From Saprospiraceae bacterium (lineage in GTDB: Bacteria > Bacteroidota > Bacteroidia > Chitinophagales > Saprospiraceae): DNA of 64,000 nucleotides. Position numbers and translations under genes: made by a program. Positions 47,242 to 56,288 of the stretch are shown piece after piece. The notes below the pieces were generated by a model, which saw nothing but the letters and a program-made list of their open reading frames with translations, was not told where the DNA came from and did not search any database. The DNA lies in NCBI GenBank assembly GCA_016787415.1, contig JAEUUT010000070.1, positions 215,091 through 279,090 on the forward strand, read 5' to 3'. How positions within the stretch are numbered: the stretch's first letter is position 1; every line of letters starts with the position of its first letter.

Positions 47242-48666
47242 ATGGAACACGATGCCAACCATATCGATCAACTGCTGCGGCAACGCCTGCACGATGCCGT
47301 GGCGCCTCCGCCCGACTTTGTGTGGCCGCGCGTGGAATCGGCTTTGCGCAAGCGCCGCCGCCGACTGTTGTTTTTCTGGCTCTGGGGTACAGGGCTGGCT
47401 GTAACAACTTTGCTGGGCTGGTGGGTGCTGACGAAAAACACGGCAAGCAACCCGCCCGTGCAGGACTTCGCCGGGCAAACCGCTGATATAAAAGTGGTGG
47501 AAAAAAGGGCCAACGCCGGGGCTATCGCACTGGAAAAAGGCCAGACGCAAGCAGACGCCCACGAGCCGACAGCACAAAATAAGCCCGCTTTTGCTGCTGC
47601 CGACAAGGTAAAATCTTCTTTTGTGGCACAGAAAACGAAAACCCGCCAAGTGCCGCAACCAACCCCTGATGTGCTTGCATCGGCTTCCGTGGCGCCTGTG
47701 TCAGATGCATCGCTTACTCCCGCCTCCACACCCGTTTCTTCCGAGCCCAATCACTCCGAGGCGCTGCAGCCTGTCGTTTCCACACCCGACATGCCACGCC
47801 TTTCACCCTCCATACATCCCATCCCAACGCTCTCAACCCCTCTATTTCCCACCCCTCACTTCTCACTTCTCACCTCTCACCTCTCACCTCTTTCTCCACC
47901 AAATATTATCCGCAAAAAAGAAACCCGCAACTGCTACGATTTTTCCCAGCACCCCAACGTGCTGCTGGCAGATGTGTATTTCGGGCCATCGCTGGCGCGT
48001 AAGGAGATGATTACCGGCCCCGACAACCAGCCTTACCTGGCGCAGCGGCGCAATACGGAACGGCGCGACTGGTCGTTCAGCGCCGGTTTGCGGGCATCGC
48101 TCTTGTTCGACCGGCATTTTCTGGTGCGCAGCGGTTTTCACTACGACCAGGTGAACGAGGTATTTGAATACATCGACCCCAACTCTGTGGAAGTCATCAT
48201 TCGCCAGACAACCCAGATCATCAACGGGCAGCCTGTGACCGTCATCGACACGCTGGGCGTGGAATACGGCGAGCATTACCAGAAAACCTACAATCGGTTT
48301 GGCATGCTCGACATTCCGCTGGAAGCAGGCGTGGAACTGCGCAACGGCCGTACCGGGCTAAGCCTGAATGGCGGACTTTCTGTAAACGTGCTGTTCTGGA
48401 AGCGCGGCGCTATTTTGTCGCCCATTGATGGGCAGCCCGCCTATTTCACCCCTTCCAAGGGCACGGTCGACGTGTTTCGCCGAAATGTCGGCGTGAGCGC
48501 CATCGGCAGCATACAGTGGTTTTGCCATCTGCGCCCCCGACTGCGTGTTTTTGCCGAGCCGTATGCCCGCGTCGTGTTGAGGCCCGTCAACTTGTCGAGT
48601 CACCCGGTGGAGCAACGGTATAATATGGTGGGGCTGAATATCGGGATGACCCGCATTTTTGATTAA
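47242..48666 (+). CDS. Anti-sigma-like transmembrane protein with outer-membrane-barrel-like C-terminus
   Basis: A 474-aa protein. Residues 1-40 are an acidic/basic cytoplasmic part (LLRQRLHDAVAPPPDFVWPRVESALRKRRRR) as in anti-sigma or anti-sigma-like proteins; one transmembrane helix follows (about 43-63). A Pro/Ser/Ala-rich linker (70-225) includes [15 protein letters not shown], which is the translation of a CTCACCT-type heptamer array. The C-terminal 230 residues alternate strands as in outer-membrane beta-barrels (VLLADVYFGPSLARKEM, LRASLLFDRHFLVRSGFHY). It follows the ECF sigma gene by 20 bp, so it probably sequesters that sigma factor. Confidence 0.75.
   Translation: MEHDANHIDQLLRQRLHDAVAPPPDFVWPRVESALRKRRRRLLFFWLWGTGLAVTTLLGWWVLTKNTASNPPVQDFAGQTADIKVVEKRANAGAIALEKGQTQADAHEPTAQNKPAFAAADKVKSSFVAQKTKTRQVPQPTPDVLASASVAPVSDASLTPASTPVSSEPNHSEALQPVVSTPDMPRLSPSIHPIPTLSTPLFPTPHFSLLTSHLSPLSPPNIIRKKETRNCYDFSQHPNVLLADVYFGPSLARKEMITGPDNQPYLAQRRNTERRDWSFSAGLRASLLFDRHFLVRSGFHYDQVNEVFEYIDPNSVEVIIRQTTQIINGQPVTVIDTLGVEYGEHYQKTYNRFGMLDIPLEAGVELRNGRTGLSLNGGLSVNVLFWKRGAILSPIDGQPAYFTPSKGTVDVFRRNVGVSAIGSIQWFCHLRPRLRVFAEPYARVVLRPVNLSSHPVEQRYNMVGLNIGMTRIFD
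47846..47891 (+). repeat. Heptamer array (CTCACCT type) inside a coding sequence
   Basis: Units CTCACTTCTCACCTCTCACC continue in the reading frame of the anti-sigma-like protein and encode the linker [12 protein letters not shown]. It is the only array of this kind inside a coding sequence in the window. Confidence 0.8.
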
Positions 48667-48824
48667 CGGGATTGGGAAAACGGAGATGATAGTCACCTCT
48701 TGGACACGTGATAAACCTTCAAGAAAAAATGTTATCGAAGCAGCGTACTGGTATACTGTTGCATCTCTTGTATCAACAGACGCCTAAAAACCCGAACCCC
48801 AAAAACGCCAAACACTTAAAAATC

Positions 48825-49790
48825 ATGCGAATTTTACAAAACATCGGATTGGTTCTGCTGCTGCTCCTTACAGGCTGGGGCTGTCGGAAAGATGTGGACA
48901 CGTTTCGTCCATTCAGCATTTCCGTTGCCGATATTACGCTGGCCCTTCAGCAGGTGCCGGAGCCAAACAGCACCTCGCTGTTGATGCTGCAAAACCAGCA
49001 GGCAGACACGATTTTTACCACGCCGGGTGGTGTGCGTATTTTTTTGAGCGACCTGGATCATTTGTTTGTCAACGCTTCCGGAACGGTTGTGCCTTGCAGC
49101 ACTTGCCCCACTTTCAGGCTGGAAGTAGTAGAAGTAAAAACGAAAGGTGACCTGATTGCCCGCAACACAGGTACGGTTACCCCCGGCAATCAGGTGCTCG
49201 AAAGCGGCCGCGTGTTGCACCTCAAAGCCACCTGCAATGGAGAAGAACTCGCGCTGGCACAGGATAAACTCCTGAAAATCCAGATTCCGGCTGAGCAGCC
49301 GCTTGTTGCCAATCAGGTATTCAGCAACCCTGCCGGTACGGCAAATGATAATTTTACGGGTTGGTCAGGCACCAGCGAGCCGGTCGTCAATGCAGAATGG
49401 TCGATTGCCAATGGCAGCGCATTCCAGTTGGGTTATCAGTTGAATTCTCCTGAATTGCAATGGATTTGCGCAGGCCGTTTGCTTGAAGAAGCCAATAGCA
49501 GTTTTTGTCTGAATTTGCCGCTCGGTTTTTCCGACCAGAACACAAAGGCTTTTATGGTGTTTAAAAATATCCGTTCGGTATTGCCGCTTACCTATGACGC
49601 TGCTGATTTCAGGTTTTGTGCCTCGATTGTGCCAGAAGGATTTCCGGTGCAGTTGCTCTCCATCAGCAAACTCGGCAACCAGTACTGGATGGGTTACAAG
49701 GATGTGGAAACAGGCGCCACTGGCTCGACTACCATCGAACCTCAAAAAGTGACAGAACAACAAGTCATTGATTTCATCAAAAATCTTTGA
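48825..49790 (+). CDS. Lipoprotein of the sigma-factor cluster
   Basis: A 321-aa protein started at ATG 48825, where a lipoprotein signal begins (LVLLLLLTGWGC). The rest has no known domain; beta-rich segments and a CSTC motif near residue 90 are visible. It lies 158 bp after the anti-sigma-like gene and ends before a terminator, so it is likely part of the same regulon. Confidence 0.7.
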   Translation: MRILQNIGLVLLLLLTGWGCRKDVDTFRPFSISVADITLALQQVPEPNSTSLLMLQNQQADTIFTTPGGVRIFLSDLDHLFVNASGTVVPCSTCPTFRLEVVEVKTKGDLIARNTGTVTPGNQVLESGRVLHLKATCNGEELALAQDKLLKIQIPAEQPLVANQVFSNPAGTANDNFTGWSGTSEPVVNAEWSIANGSAFQLGYQLNSPELQWICAGRLLEEANSSFCLNLPLGFSDQNTKAFMVFKNIRSVLPLTYDAADFRFCASIVPEGFPVQLLSISKLGNQYWMGYKDVETGATGSTTIEPQKVTEQQVIDFIKNL

Positions 49791-49828
49791 CCTCAAAATA
49801 TTACCCGTGTTTAGTAACGTTACCTGAT

Positions 49829-49864
49829 GCCGGGCCGGAGCAATCTGGTCCCGGCGTTTTTTTT
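49829..49864 (+). terminator. Rho-independent terminator after the lipoprotein gene
   Basis: The stem GCCGGGCC / GGTCCCGGC (one bulge) is followed by a run of eight or more T. Confidence 0.85.
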
Positions 49865-49945
49865 AGAGGTGAGAAGTGAGAGGTGAGAGGTGAGAAGTGA
49901 GAAGTGAGAGGTGAGAAGTGAGAGAGTGAGAAGCGAGAGAATGCC
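49865..49945. repeat. Degenerate heptamer array, G-rich orientation
   Basis: Tandem AGGTGAG/AAGTGAG heptamers start at the T run of the terminator, the same arrangement as at 14573-14633. Confidence 0.85.
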
Positions 49946-50045
49946 ACTCATTACCACCACGGAAGAGCCCTGAAAGGGCGTATGCAATAGCCCAGGGCAA
50001 CGCCCTGGGAATACAATATATACAATGCACCCACCCACAAATACC
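49946..50045. repeat. REP-like palindromic element, second copy
   Basis: It contains GAGCCCTGAAAGGGCGTATG and AGCCCAGGGCAACGCCCTGG, each a small stem-loop. The first 20 bases are identical to the copy at 14634. The rest of the 49791-50231 gap shows no gene. Confidence 0.75.
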
Positions 50046-50204
50046 GCGCAAACAATCATACGCCCCTACACCCACAATCGAACCCGCCCAGCCCCGAAAA
50101 CACATGCCGCTCGCCCAGCAGCCCACCATACCTTGCCTGACCCGGAATATTTCTTCCCCGCAATTTGAACAAATTTTCCTGAAAAGGATTTCTGCACTAT
50201 ACTA

Positions 50205-50212
50205 TATGTTTG
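50205..50212 (+). promoter_or_regulatory. -7 element TATGTTTG of apaG
   Basis: A match to TAnnTTTG, 19 bp before the ATG at 50232. Confidence 0.6.
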
Positions 50213-50231
50213 CGCACACAATCTTCGCGCC

Positions 50232-50618
50232 ATGGAAATTTTTACGACGAACGGGATAACAGTGCGTGTCGAAACGCAATACATGCCTTTTCATTCTAAC
50301 CCACGACAGTCCAAGTTTATCTTCGGCTATCACATTACGATTGAAAACGGCAGTGCCAATACGGTGCAGTTGCTGCGCCGCCATTGGGTCATTTGCGACT
50401 CCGACGGACAGGTGCGCGAAGTGGAAGGAGAAGGTGTGATCGGATTGCAGCCTGTGTTGTCGCCCGGCGAGTCGCATGCCTACGATTCCTATTGCGACCT
50501 GGGTACGGAATTCGGGAAAATGTCGGGCACTTACCTGATGATGCGCCTCGACAACGAAGAACTTTTTGAAGCGACCATTCCGGAATTCAGGATGGCTGCT
50601 CCGTTTAAATTGAACTGA
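50232..50618 (+). CDS. apaG: ApaG-family protein
   Basis: A 128-aa protein of the ApaG beta-sandwich family, with the conserved FIFGYHITIENGS, RHWVICDSDG and VLSPGESHAYDSYCDL blocks. Family length is about 125 residues. Its biochemical role in bacteria is unsettled; related domains occur in eukaryotic F-box proteins. It starts from its own promoter and precedes the RND pump by 62 bp. Confidence 0.93.
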   Translation: MEIFTTNGITVRVETQYMPFHSNPRQSKFIFGYHITIENGSANTVQLLRRHWVICDSDGQVREVEGEGVIGLQPVLSPGESHAYDSYCDLGTEFGKMSGTYLMMRLDNEELFEATIPEFRMAAPFKLN

Positions 50619-50680
50619 ATGCGCAGCAACCTTTCAAAGGCGCCGCGGGACATTCGCATATATTTTTTACCCTCCACTGT

Positions 50681-53600
50681 ATGAATTTATCTGACATCTC
50701 CCTGAGACGCCCCGTCATGGCTACGGTCATGAGCATCCTGATCGTGCTGTTCGGCGTGATAGGCTACAATTTCCTCGGCGTACGAGAATACCCGGCCATC
50801 GACCCGCCCAACATCACGGTGCGCACCAGTTATACCGGCGCCAGTGCCGATGTGGTGGAAAGTCAGATCACCGAGCCGCTGGAAAAAGCCATCAACGGCA
50901 TTGCCGGTATCCGAACGGTATCCAGTTCGTCGGCCCTCGGGGTGAGCAATATCACCGTCGAGTTCGACCTCGGCGTCGAACTGGAGCAGGCAGCCAACGA
51001 CGTGCGCGACAAAGTGAGCCAGGCGCAGCGCAACCTTCCACAAGACATCGACGCGCCGCCTGTGGTGACCAAAGCCGACGCCAGCGGCGACCCGATCCTG
51101 TTTGTGCCCATTCAGAGTAGCACGCGCAATATCATGGAGTTGTCGGACTACGCCGAAAACGTCATCATGGAAAAAATCCAGACTATTCCGGGCGTTTCGG
51201 CAGTGAATATTTTCGGCTCCAAACGCCCTTCCATGCGCCTGTGGATGAATCCAACGCGCATGAATGCATACGGGCTCACGGCGCAGGATGTACTGGGGGC
51301 ACTGGAACGCGAAAACGTGGAATTGCCGGGTGGCAAGGTGCGTGGCGATGCGACCGAACTGACCGTCAAAACATTTGGCCGCCTGCAAACGGAAACGGAT
51401 TTCAACGACATGATTATCCGGGAAATCCCCGGGCAGGGCGTCATCCGGTTTCGCGACATCGGCGAAGCGGTGCTGGGGCCTGAAAACGAAGAAACCGGCG
51501 CCCGCAGAAACCTCGTGCAGGGCGTTTCCCTGGCCGTTATTCCACAGCCGGGTTCCAACTGGGTGGAAATTACCGACGAGTTTTACCGCCGTTTCGATCA
51601 GATACAGAAAGAACTGCCGCCGGACATTGTGATGAGCATCGGTATCGATAAAACGCGTTTTGTACGCCGTGCGATCAGTGAGGTAACCGAAACGCTTTTC
51701 ATCGCCATCGGGCTGGTGGTACTGATTATTTACCTGTTTTTCCGCAACTGGATTATTGCCCTTCGTCCGCTCATCGACATTCCGGTGTCGCTGATCGGCG
51801 CATTTTTCATCATGTACATTTTCGGGTTCAGTATCAATGTGCTGACCCTGCTCGGTATTGTACTCGCTACGGGTCTGGTGGTCGACGACGGGATAGTTGT
51901 AACGGAAAATATTTTTAAGAAAATAGAAGCCGGGATGGACAAGTGGACGGCTGCCCGGGAAGGCACCCGCGAAATCTTTTTTGCCGTCATCAGTACCTCT
52001 ATTACGCTGGCGGTCGTGTTTATTCCGGTTGTATTTCTGCAAGGCTTCACTGGCCGCCTATTCCGCGAATTTGGTATCGTAGTGGCTGGCGCCGTGCTGA
52101 TTTCCGCGTTCGTATCCCTTACGCTCACGCCTGTTCTGAACGTCAAATTGGGCGGCAACATCAAGGAACACGGCCGATTCTACAATATGACCGAACCCTT
52201 TTTCCGAGGTATGGATCGGGTGTATGGCAATTCGTTGCGCAGTTTTATGCATTTCCGCTGGCTGAGTCTGGTCATGTTGGTTGCCTGTTTTGGCATGATC
52301 TGGTTTTTCCAGGGCCAACTCAAATCCGAACTGGCGCCACTGGAAGACCGCAGCATTATCCGCACGAACCTGACAGCGCCAGAAGGCACCGACTACGACA
52401 AAATGGAGCAGATCATTTACGATCTGTCACAGCGGCTGATGGACTCTATTCCTGAAAAAAAGATGGTATTCGGCATTACAGCCCCCGGTTTCGGCACTTC
52501 CAGCACCAATTCCGGTTTTGTCAGCCTACTATTGACGGACCCGGAAGAGCGGCAAAGAACGCAGGCGCAGATTTATACCAAATTGCTGGCTATGACCAAA
52601 AAAATGCCTGAAGCCCGTATGTTTCCCGACCAGGAGCAAACCATTCAGGTAGGATTTGGCCGGGGCTTGCCCGTGCAATATGTGCTGCAAAACCTCGATT
52701 TTGAAAAAATCAAGGATGTCATCCCCAAATTTCTGGAAGAAGCGCGTAAAGACCCCACGTTTGCCAATGTGGATGTCAACCTGAAATTCAACAAACCTGA
52801 ACTTCAGGTGACCATAGATCGACTGAAAGCCGCCGAACTTGGCGTGAATGTGCTGGATGTGAGCCAAACGCTGCAACTTGCCCTTTCGGGTCGTCGATTC
52901 GGTTATTTCCTGCAAAACGGAAAACAGTATCAGGTTATCGGGCAGGTAGACCGCGAAAACCGCGACGAACCCATTGACCTCACTGTACTTTTTGTGCGCA
53001 ATAATCGGGGGGAAATGGTACAACTCGACAATATCGTGCACCTGGCAGAAACCAGCAGCCCGCCGCAACTGTACCACTACAACCGCTACAAATCGGCCAC
53101 CATCAGCGCATCACTCGCGCCCGGCAAAACCCTGGGAGAAGGTATAGACGCCATGCAGGCCATTGCCGACCGGCTGCTCGACGATACGTTCGATACCGAC
53201 TTGAGCGGCCCTTCGCGCGACTTTCAGGAGAGCAGCGGCAATACGTCGTTCGCATTTTTACTGGCGCTGGTGCTGATTTATTTGATTCTGGCGGCGCAAT
53301 TTGAAAGTTTCCGCGACCCTTTCATTATCATGCTGACGGTTCCGCTGGCACTGGCAGGCGCATTCCTCAGTCTGTATGTGACGGGCAATACCCTGAACAT
53401 TTTCTCCCAGATCGGTATGATCATGCTCATCGGTCTGGTGACCAAAAACGGTATCCTGATCGTCGAATTTGCCAACCAGAAACGGGATGCAGGCATGGAT
53501 AAACGCCAGGCTGTTATGGAAGCATCGCAGGCTCGCCTGCGCCCGATCCTGATGACTACCCTGGCAACAGCCCTTGGCGCATTGCCCATTGCGCTTTCGC

Positions 53601-53749
53601 TCGGCGCTGCCGCCACCAGCCGTATCGGTCTGGGCGTGGTAGTGGTAGGCGGCCTGTTGTTCTCGCTGCTGCTCACCCTGTTTGTCATTCCGGCTATGTA
53701 TACTTTCCTGGGTGGCAAAATGCGGAAGAATAGCCCTTGGAAGTTATGA
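50681..53749 (+). CDS. RND-type efflux permease (AcrB/MexB-like)
   Basis: A 1022-aa inner-membrane transporter of normal RND length. The first helix (PVMATVMSILIVLFGVIGYNFL) is followed by the large periplasmic loop; the TM4 proton-relay segment GIVLATGLVVDDGIVVTENI has the paired Asp; later helices include GLVTKNGILIVEFANQ. The family expels hydrophobic compounds or drugs. There is no membrane-fusion or TolC-like gene next to it, so partners must be elsewhere. A long hairpin follows. Confidence 0.93.
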   Translation: MNLSDISLRRPVMATVMSILIVLFGVIGYNFLGVREYPAIDPPNITVRTSYTGASADVVESQITEPLEKAINGIAGIRTVSSSSALGVSNITVEFDLGVELEQAANDVRDKVSQAQRNLPQDIDAPPVVTKADASGDPILFVPIQSSTRNIMELSDYAENVIMEKIQTIPGVSAVNIFGSKRPSMRLWMNPTRMNAYGLTAQDVLGALERENVELPGGKVRGDATELTVKTFGRLQTETDFNDMIIREIPGQGVIRFRDIGEAVLGPENEETGARRNLVQGVSLAVIPQPGSNWVEITDEFYRRFDQIQKELPPDIVMSIGIDKTRFVRRAISEVTETLFIAIGLVVLIIYLFFRNWIIALRPLIDIPVSLIGAFFIMYIFGFSINVLTLLGIVLATGLVVDDGIVVTENIFKKIEAGMDKWTAAREGTREIFFAVISTSITLAVVFIPVVFLQGFTGRLFREFGIVVAGAVLISAFVSLTLTPVLNVKLGGNIKEHGRFYNMTEPFFRGMDRVYGNSLRSFMHFRWLSLVMLVACFGMIWFFQGQLKSELAPLEDRSIIRTNLTAPEGTDYDKMEQIIYDLSQRLMDSIPEKKMVFGITAPGFGTSSTNSGFVSLLLTDPEERQRTQAQIYTKLLAMTKKMPEARMFPDQEQTIQVGFGRGLPVQYVLQNLDFEKIKDVIPKFLEEARKDPTFANVDVNLKFNKPELQVTIDRLKAAELGVNVLDVSQTLQLALSGRRFGYFLQNGKQYQVIGQVDRENRDEPIDLTVLFVRNNRGEMVQLDNIVHLAETSSPPQLYHYNRYKSATISASLAPGKTLGEGIDAMQAIADRLLDDTFDTDLSGPSRDFQESSGNTSFAFLLALVLIYLILAAQFESFRDPFIIMLTVPLALAGAFLSLYVTGNTLNIFSQIGMIMLIGLVTKNGILIVEFANQKRDAGMDKRQAVMEASQARLRPILMTTLATALGALPIALSLGAAATSRIGLGVVVVGGLLFSLLLTLFVIPAMYTFLGGKMRKNSPWKL

Positions 53750-53861
53750 GTTATGAGTTATGAGTTATGAGTGTTACGTACTTATTCTTGGCTTGTTCAA
53801 AAGTGTGGCCAAGAGTAAGTACGTAACACTCATAACTCATAACTCATAACTCATAACTTAC
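53748..53861. repeat. Hairpin of TTATGAG units
   Basis: Four TTATGAG heptamers followed by TGTTACGTACTTATTCTTGGC are mirrored (GCCAAGAGTAAGTACGTAACA, then CTCATAA units). Arms are about 48 bp with a loop of about 15 bp. It lies between convergent genes and probably terminates both. Confidence 0.85.
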
Positions 53862-54927
53862 CTTTTACGTCCATCGCATCCCGCAGCCCATTTCCAACTA
53901 AATTGAAGGCCAGCACGGTCAGTGCGATGGCCAATGCAGGAGCAAGCGCCATAAGCGGTTTGCCGCCCAGGGCATACCCGTAGTTTTCATTGAGCATGGT
54001 GCCCCAGGAAGGGGTAGGGGGCTGAACGCCGAAGCCGAGGTAACTCAGACCGGATTCGACGAGCACAGCCGTAGCAAAATTGCCTGCCACCACTACCAGC
54101 ACAGGCCCCATCAAATTGGGTAAAATATGCCGAAAAATGATCCTCCCGGAGCGGAAACCCATGCTTTGGGCGGCTTCTACAAATGGCAAATCGCGCAGCG
54201 AAAGCACTTGCCCGCGCACTACCCGCGCGACATCAACCCACATGGTGAGTCCGACCGCCACGAAAATAATACCGATGCCGCGTCCGAGCGCCAGCACAAT
54301 GGCAAATACGAGCAACAAAGTTGGAATCGACCAGATGGTATTGACCAGTAGCATGACTACATCGTCGGTGCGGCCCCTGAAATACCCGCCCAGCGCGCCC
54401 ATGAACAATCCGATGGTCAGTGAAATGATAACGGCAATTCCGCCCACGAGCAGGGAAATGCGAAAACCCAGCAGCAAACGGCTGAAAATACAACGCCCGA
54501 ATTTGTCGGTACCCAGCGGGAAATGCCTGTGTTCCAATACTTGTTCGGTCGGGGTCGGCCATTTTTCCTGGATGCCCTGCGCCCCAAAACGTCGAAACGA
54601 AACGCTATCGGCCTGCCATAGCAGGGTGCCGGGCTCCACCGGGATGAGGCGTGCCGTTGGAGGTGTGCCATGCCACATTCTGTGCCACCATCCAATGGTT
54701 TCCGGCGTACGCGCCAAGGGGATATGGAGCAGTTCGGCTTCAAAACCGGGTTCCTGAAGCGCAATTTCGGGTATTTGCATGTTGGCATCGGGCGAATTAT
54801 CCGGTGCCAGCAAATAACCGAAAAGGGCAATCAGTACAGCCAGTGCTATAAAAAACAGCCCCGCCAAAGCAGGTATGTTGCGCCTGAAACGCTTCCAGGC
54901 CAGGGTATATGTGGAATCTTGCTGCAA
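53851..54927 (-). CDS. OppC-type ABC transporter permease
   Basis: A 358-aa inner-membrane protein of the dipeptide/oligopeptide permease C type. One helix near the N-terminus is followed by a long periplasmic part, then the DKFGRCIFSRLLLGFRISL entry motif and the conserved EAAQSMGFRSGRIIFRHILPN coupling helix. There is no companion OppB, ATPase or binding protein next to it. The start is a TTG at 54927 (no ATG in the frame before the first helix). It follows the WecA-like gene by 25 bp. Confidence 0.88.
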   Translation of the reverse strand: MQQDSTYTLAWKRFRRNIPALAGLFFIALAVLIALFGYLLAPDNSPDANMQIPEIALQEPGFEAELLHIPLARTPETIGWWHRMWHGTPPTARLIPVEPGTLLWQADSVSFRRFGAQGIQEKWPTPTEQVLEHRHFPLGTDKFGRCIFSRLLLGFRISLLVGGIAVIISLTIGLFMGALGGYFRGRTDDVVMLLVNTIWSIPTLLLVFAIVLALGRGIGIIFVAVGLTMWVDVARVVRGQVLSLRDLPFVEAAQSMGFRSGRIIFRHILPNLMGPVLVVVAGNFATAVLVESGLSYLGFGVQPPTPSWGTMLNENYGYALGGKPLMALAPALAIALTVLAFNLVGNGLRDAMDVKGKL

Positions 54928-54952
54928 ATAGAACGAATTGGAAGCGACGAAT

Positions 54953-56017
54953 TTACCTGTTTTTATCAGTTGCCGGCCTTTTCTTCCGCTCCCAATAACT
55001 CAGGAATTCTGTGAGTATCCAGGCCAATCCGATCAGCACAAACAACATTTGAATGGTACCGAGGCTGCGCAATAGCAATGCCAGCAAGGTAAACACAACG
55101 CTGATACCTACCAGCAGCACCGTTGCCTGCGAATGCGACCAACCAACATTCAGCAAAAGGTGGTGGATGTGGTTGCGGTCGGGAGAAAACGGTGATTTCC
55201 CATTCAAAATTCTTCTGGCAAATACCCGAACGGTGTCGAACAACGGAAAAATCAGTACGCCTACTGCAATCACAGGCGCTGTATCGAAATGCAGGGGAGC
55301 GCCTGCATTTGGCCGCGAGTTGATTTCAATAAAATTAATGGCCAGCACTGCACAAACCATCCCGATAAACAGCGACCCGGTATCGCCCATAAAGATTTTG
55401 GCAGGGGTCAGGTTGTATTTTAAAAAGGCTACAATGGCGCCGGCCAGCGAAAACGCCAGCACTGCCATAGCCGGCACCCCTGTAATGGCAAACCAGGAGC
55501 CCCAGAGCAGACACGCCCACAGTCCGATGCTACCGGCCAGTCCGTTGATCCCATCTATGAGGTTGAACGCGTTGATAATGCCAATGATGGCAATGATAGA
55601 TAGGGAGAAACTGGTGATTTCGGGCAGTTCATAAATCCCGAACAAGCCGAACAAACTGGTAATACGCACATTGGCTTTATACGCCAGAATGATGGAAACC
55701 AGCATTTGTCCGCTTAGTTTCTTGGTCGGCGACATGGGTACCAGGTCGTCCAGAATGCCCGTCAGAAAAATCAGGATAAAAGCGGCCAGGATATATTGCA
55801 GTACCCCAAACGATTGCATGGGCGTCCACAGCACAATGGCACAAACAGTGCCGGCAAAAATGGCAATACCGCCCAGTGACGGTGTCGGCTCGACATGTGC
55901 GCTGCGTTCGTTGGGGGCGTCATACAGGCGCCGTTCTTTCGCTACCCTGATGATGATCGGGATGATCATGTAGGTCAGGGTGAAGGAAGTAATGAAGCCG
56001 AGTATAATCGTGTACAT
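54953..56017 (-). CDS. Undecaprenyl-phosphate sugar-1-phosphate transferase (WecA/MraY family)
   Basis: A 354-aa polytopic membrane enzyme with about ten helices. Family motifs are present: [17 protein letters not shown], then [15 protein letters not shown], the catalytic [10 protein letters not shown], and the late His motif [10 protein letters not shown] that is typical of the WecA branch. It transfers a sugar phosphate to undecaprenyl phosphate to start cell-surface polysaccharide synthesis. Its own start is clear (ATG 56017); the OppC-like gene lies 25 bp downstream. Confidence 0.9.
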   Translation of the reverse strand: MYTIILGFITSFTLTYMIIPIIIRVAKERRLYDAPNERSAHVEPTPSLGGIAIFAGTVCAIVLWTPMQSFGVLQYILAAFILIFLTGILDDLVPMSPTKKLSGQMLVSIILAYKANVRITSLFGLFGIYELPEITSFSLSIIAIIGIINAFNLIDGINGLAGSIGLWACLLWGSWFAITGVPAMAVLAFSLAGAIVAFLKYNLTPAKIFMGDTGSLFIGMVCAVLAINFIEINSRPNAGAPLHFDTAPVIAVGVLIFPLFDTVRVFARRILNGKSPFSPDRNHIHHLLLNVGWSHSQATVLLVGISVVFTLLALLLRSLGTIQMLFVLIGLAWILTEFLSYWERKKRPATDKNR

Positions 56018-56207
56018 GAATAATCCTCAATGTTTTGGAAGGAGTGCTGCGTTGTAGGGGCATGGCAGGTTGAACAAGAGGGAGGCTTCACCAAACTTTT
56101 CATCAATGGGATTCCCGGCACAAAGTAAAGGCAAAAACCAATTGTTGGTATATTTTTAGCGAATGCTGTTGTGCTGTTGGTACCGTGTATGTTAGGCAGT
56201 AGTACCG

Positions 56208-56215
56208 TATCTTTG
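56208..56215 (+). promoter_or_regulatory. -7 element TATCTTTG of the cystathionine synthase/lyase gene
   Basis: A perfect TAnnTTTG match, 74 bp before the ATG at 56289. Confidence 0.55.
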
Positions 56216-56288
56216 CCCACCTTTTCCACATAAACACCTCGTTCCTGTTCAACCTTACGACGGGAATCTGTAAAAAAGTTTTATTCTG

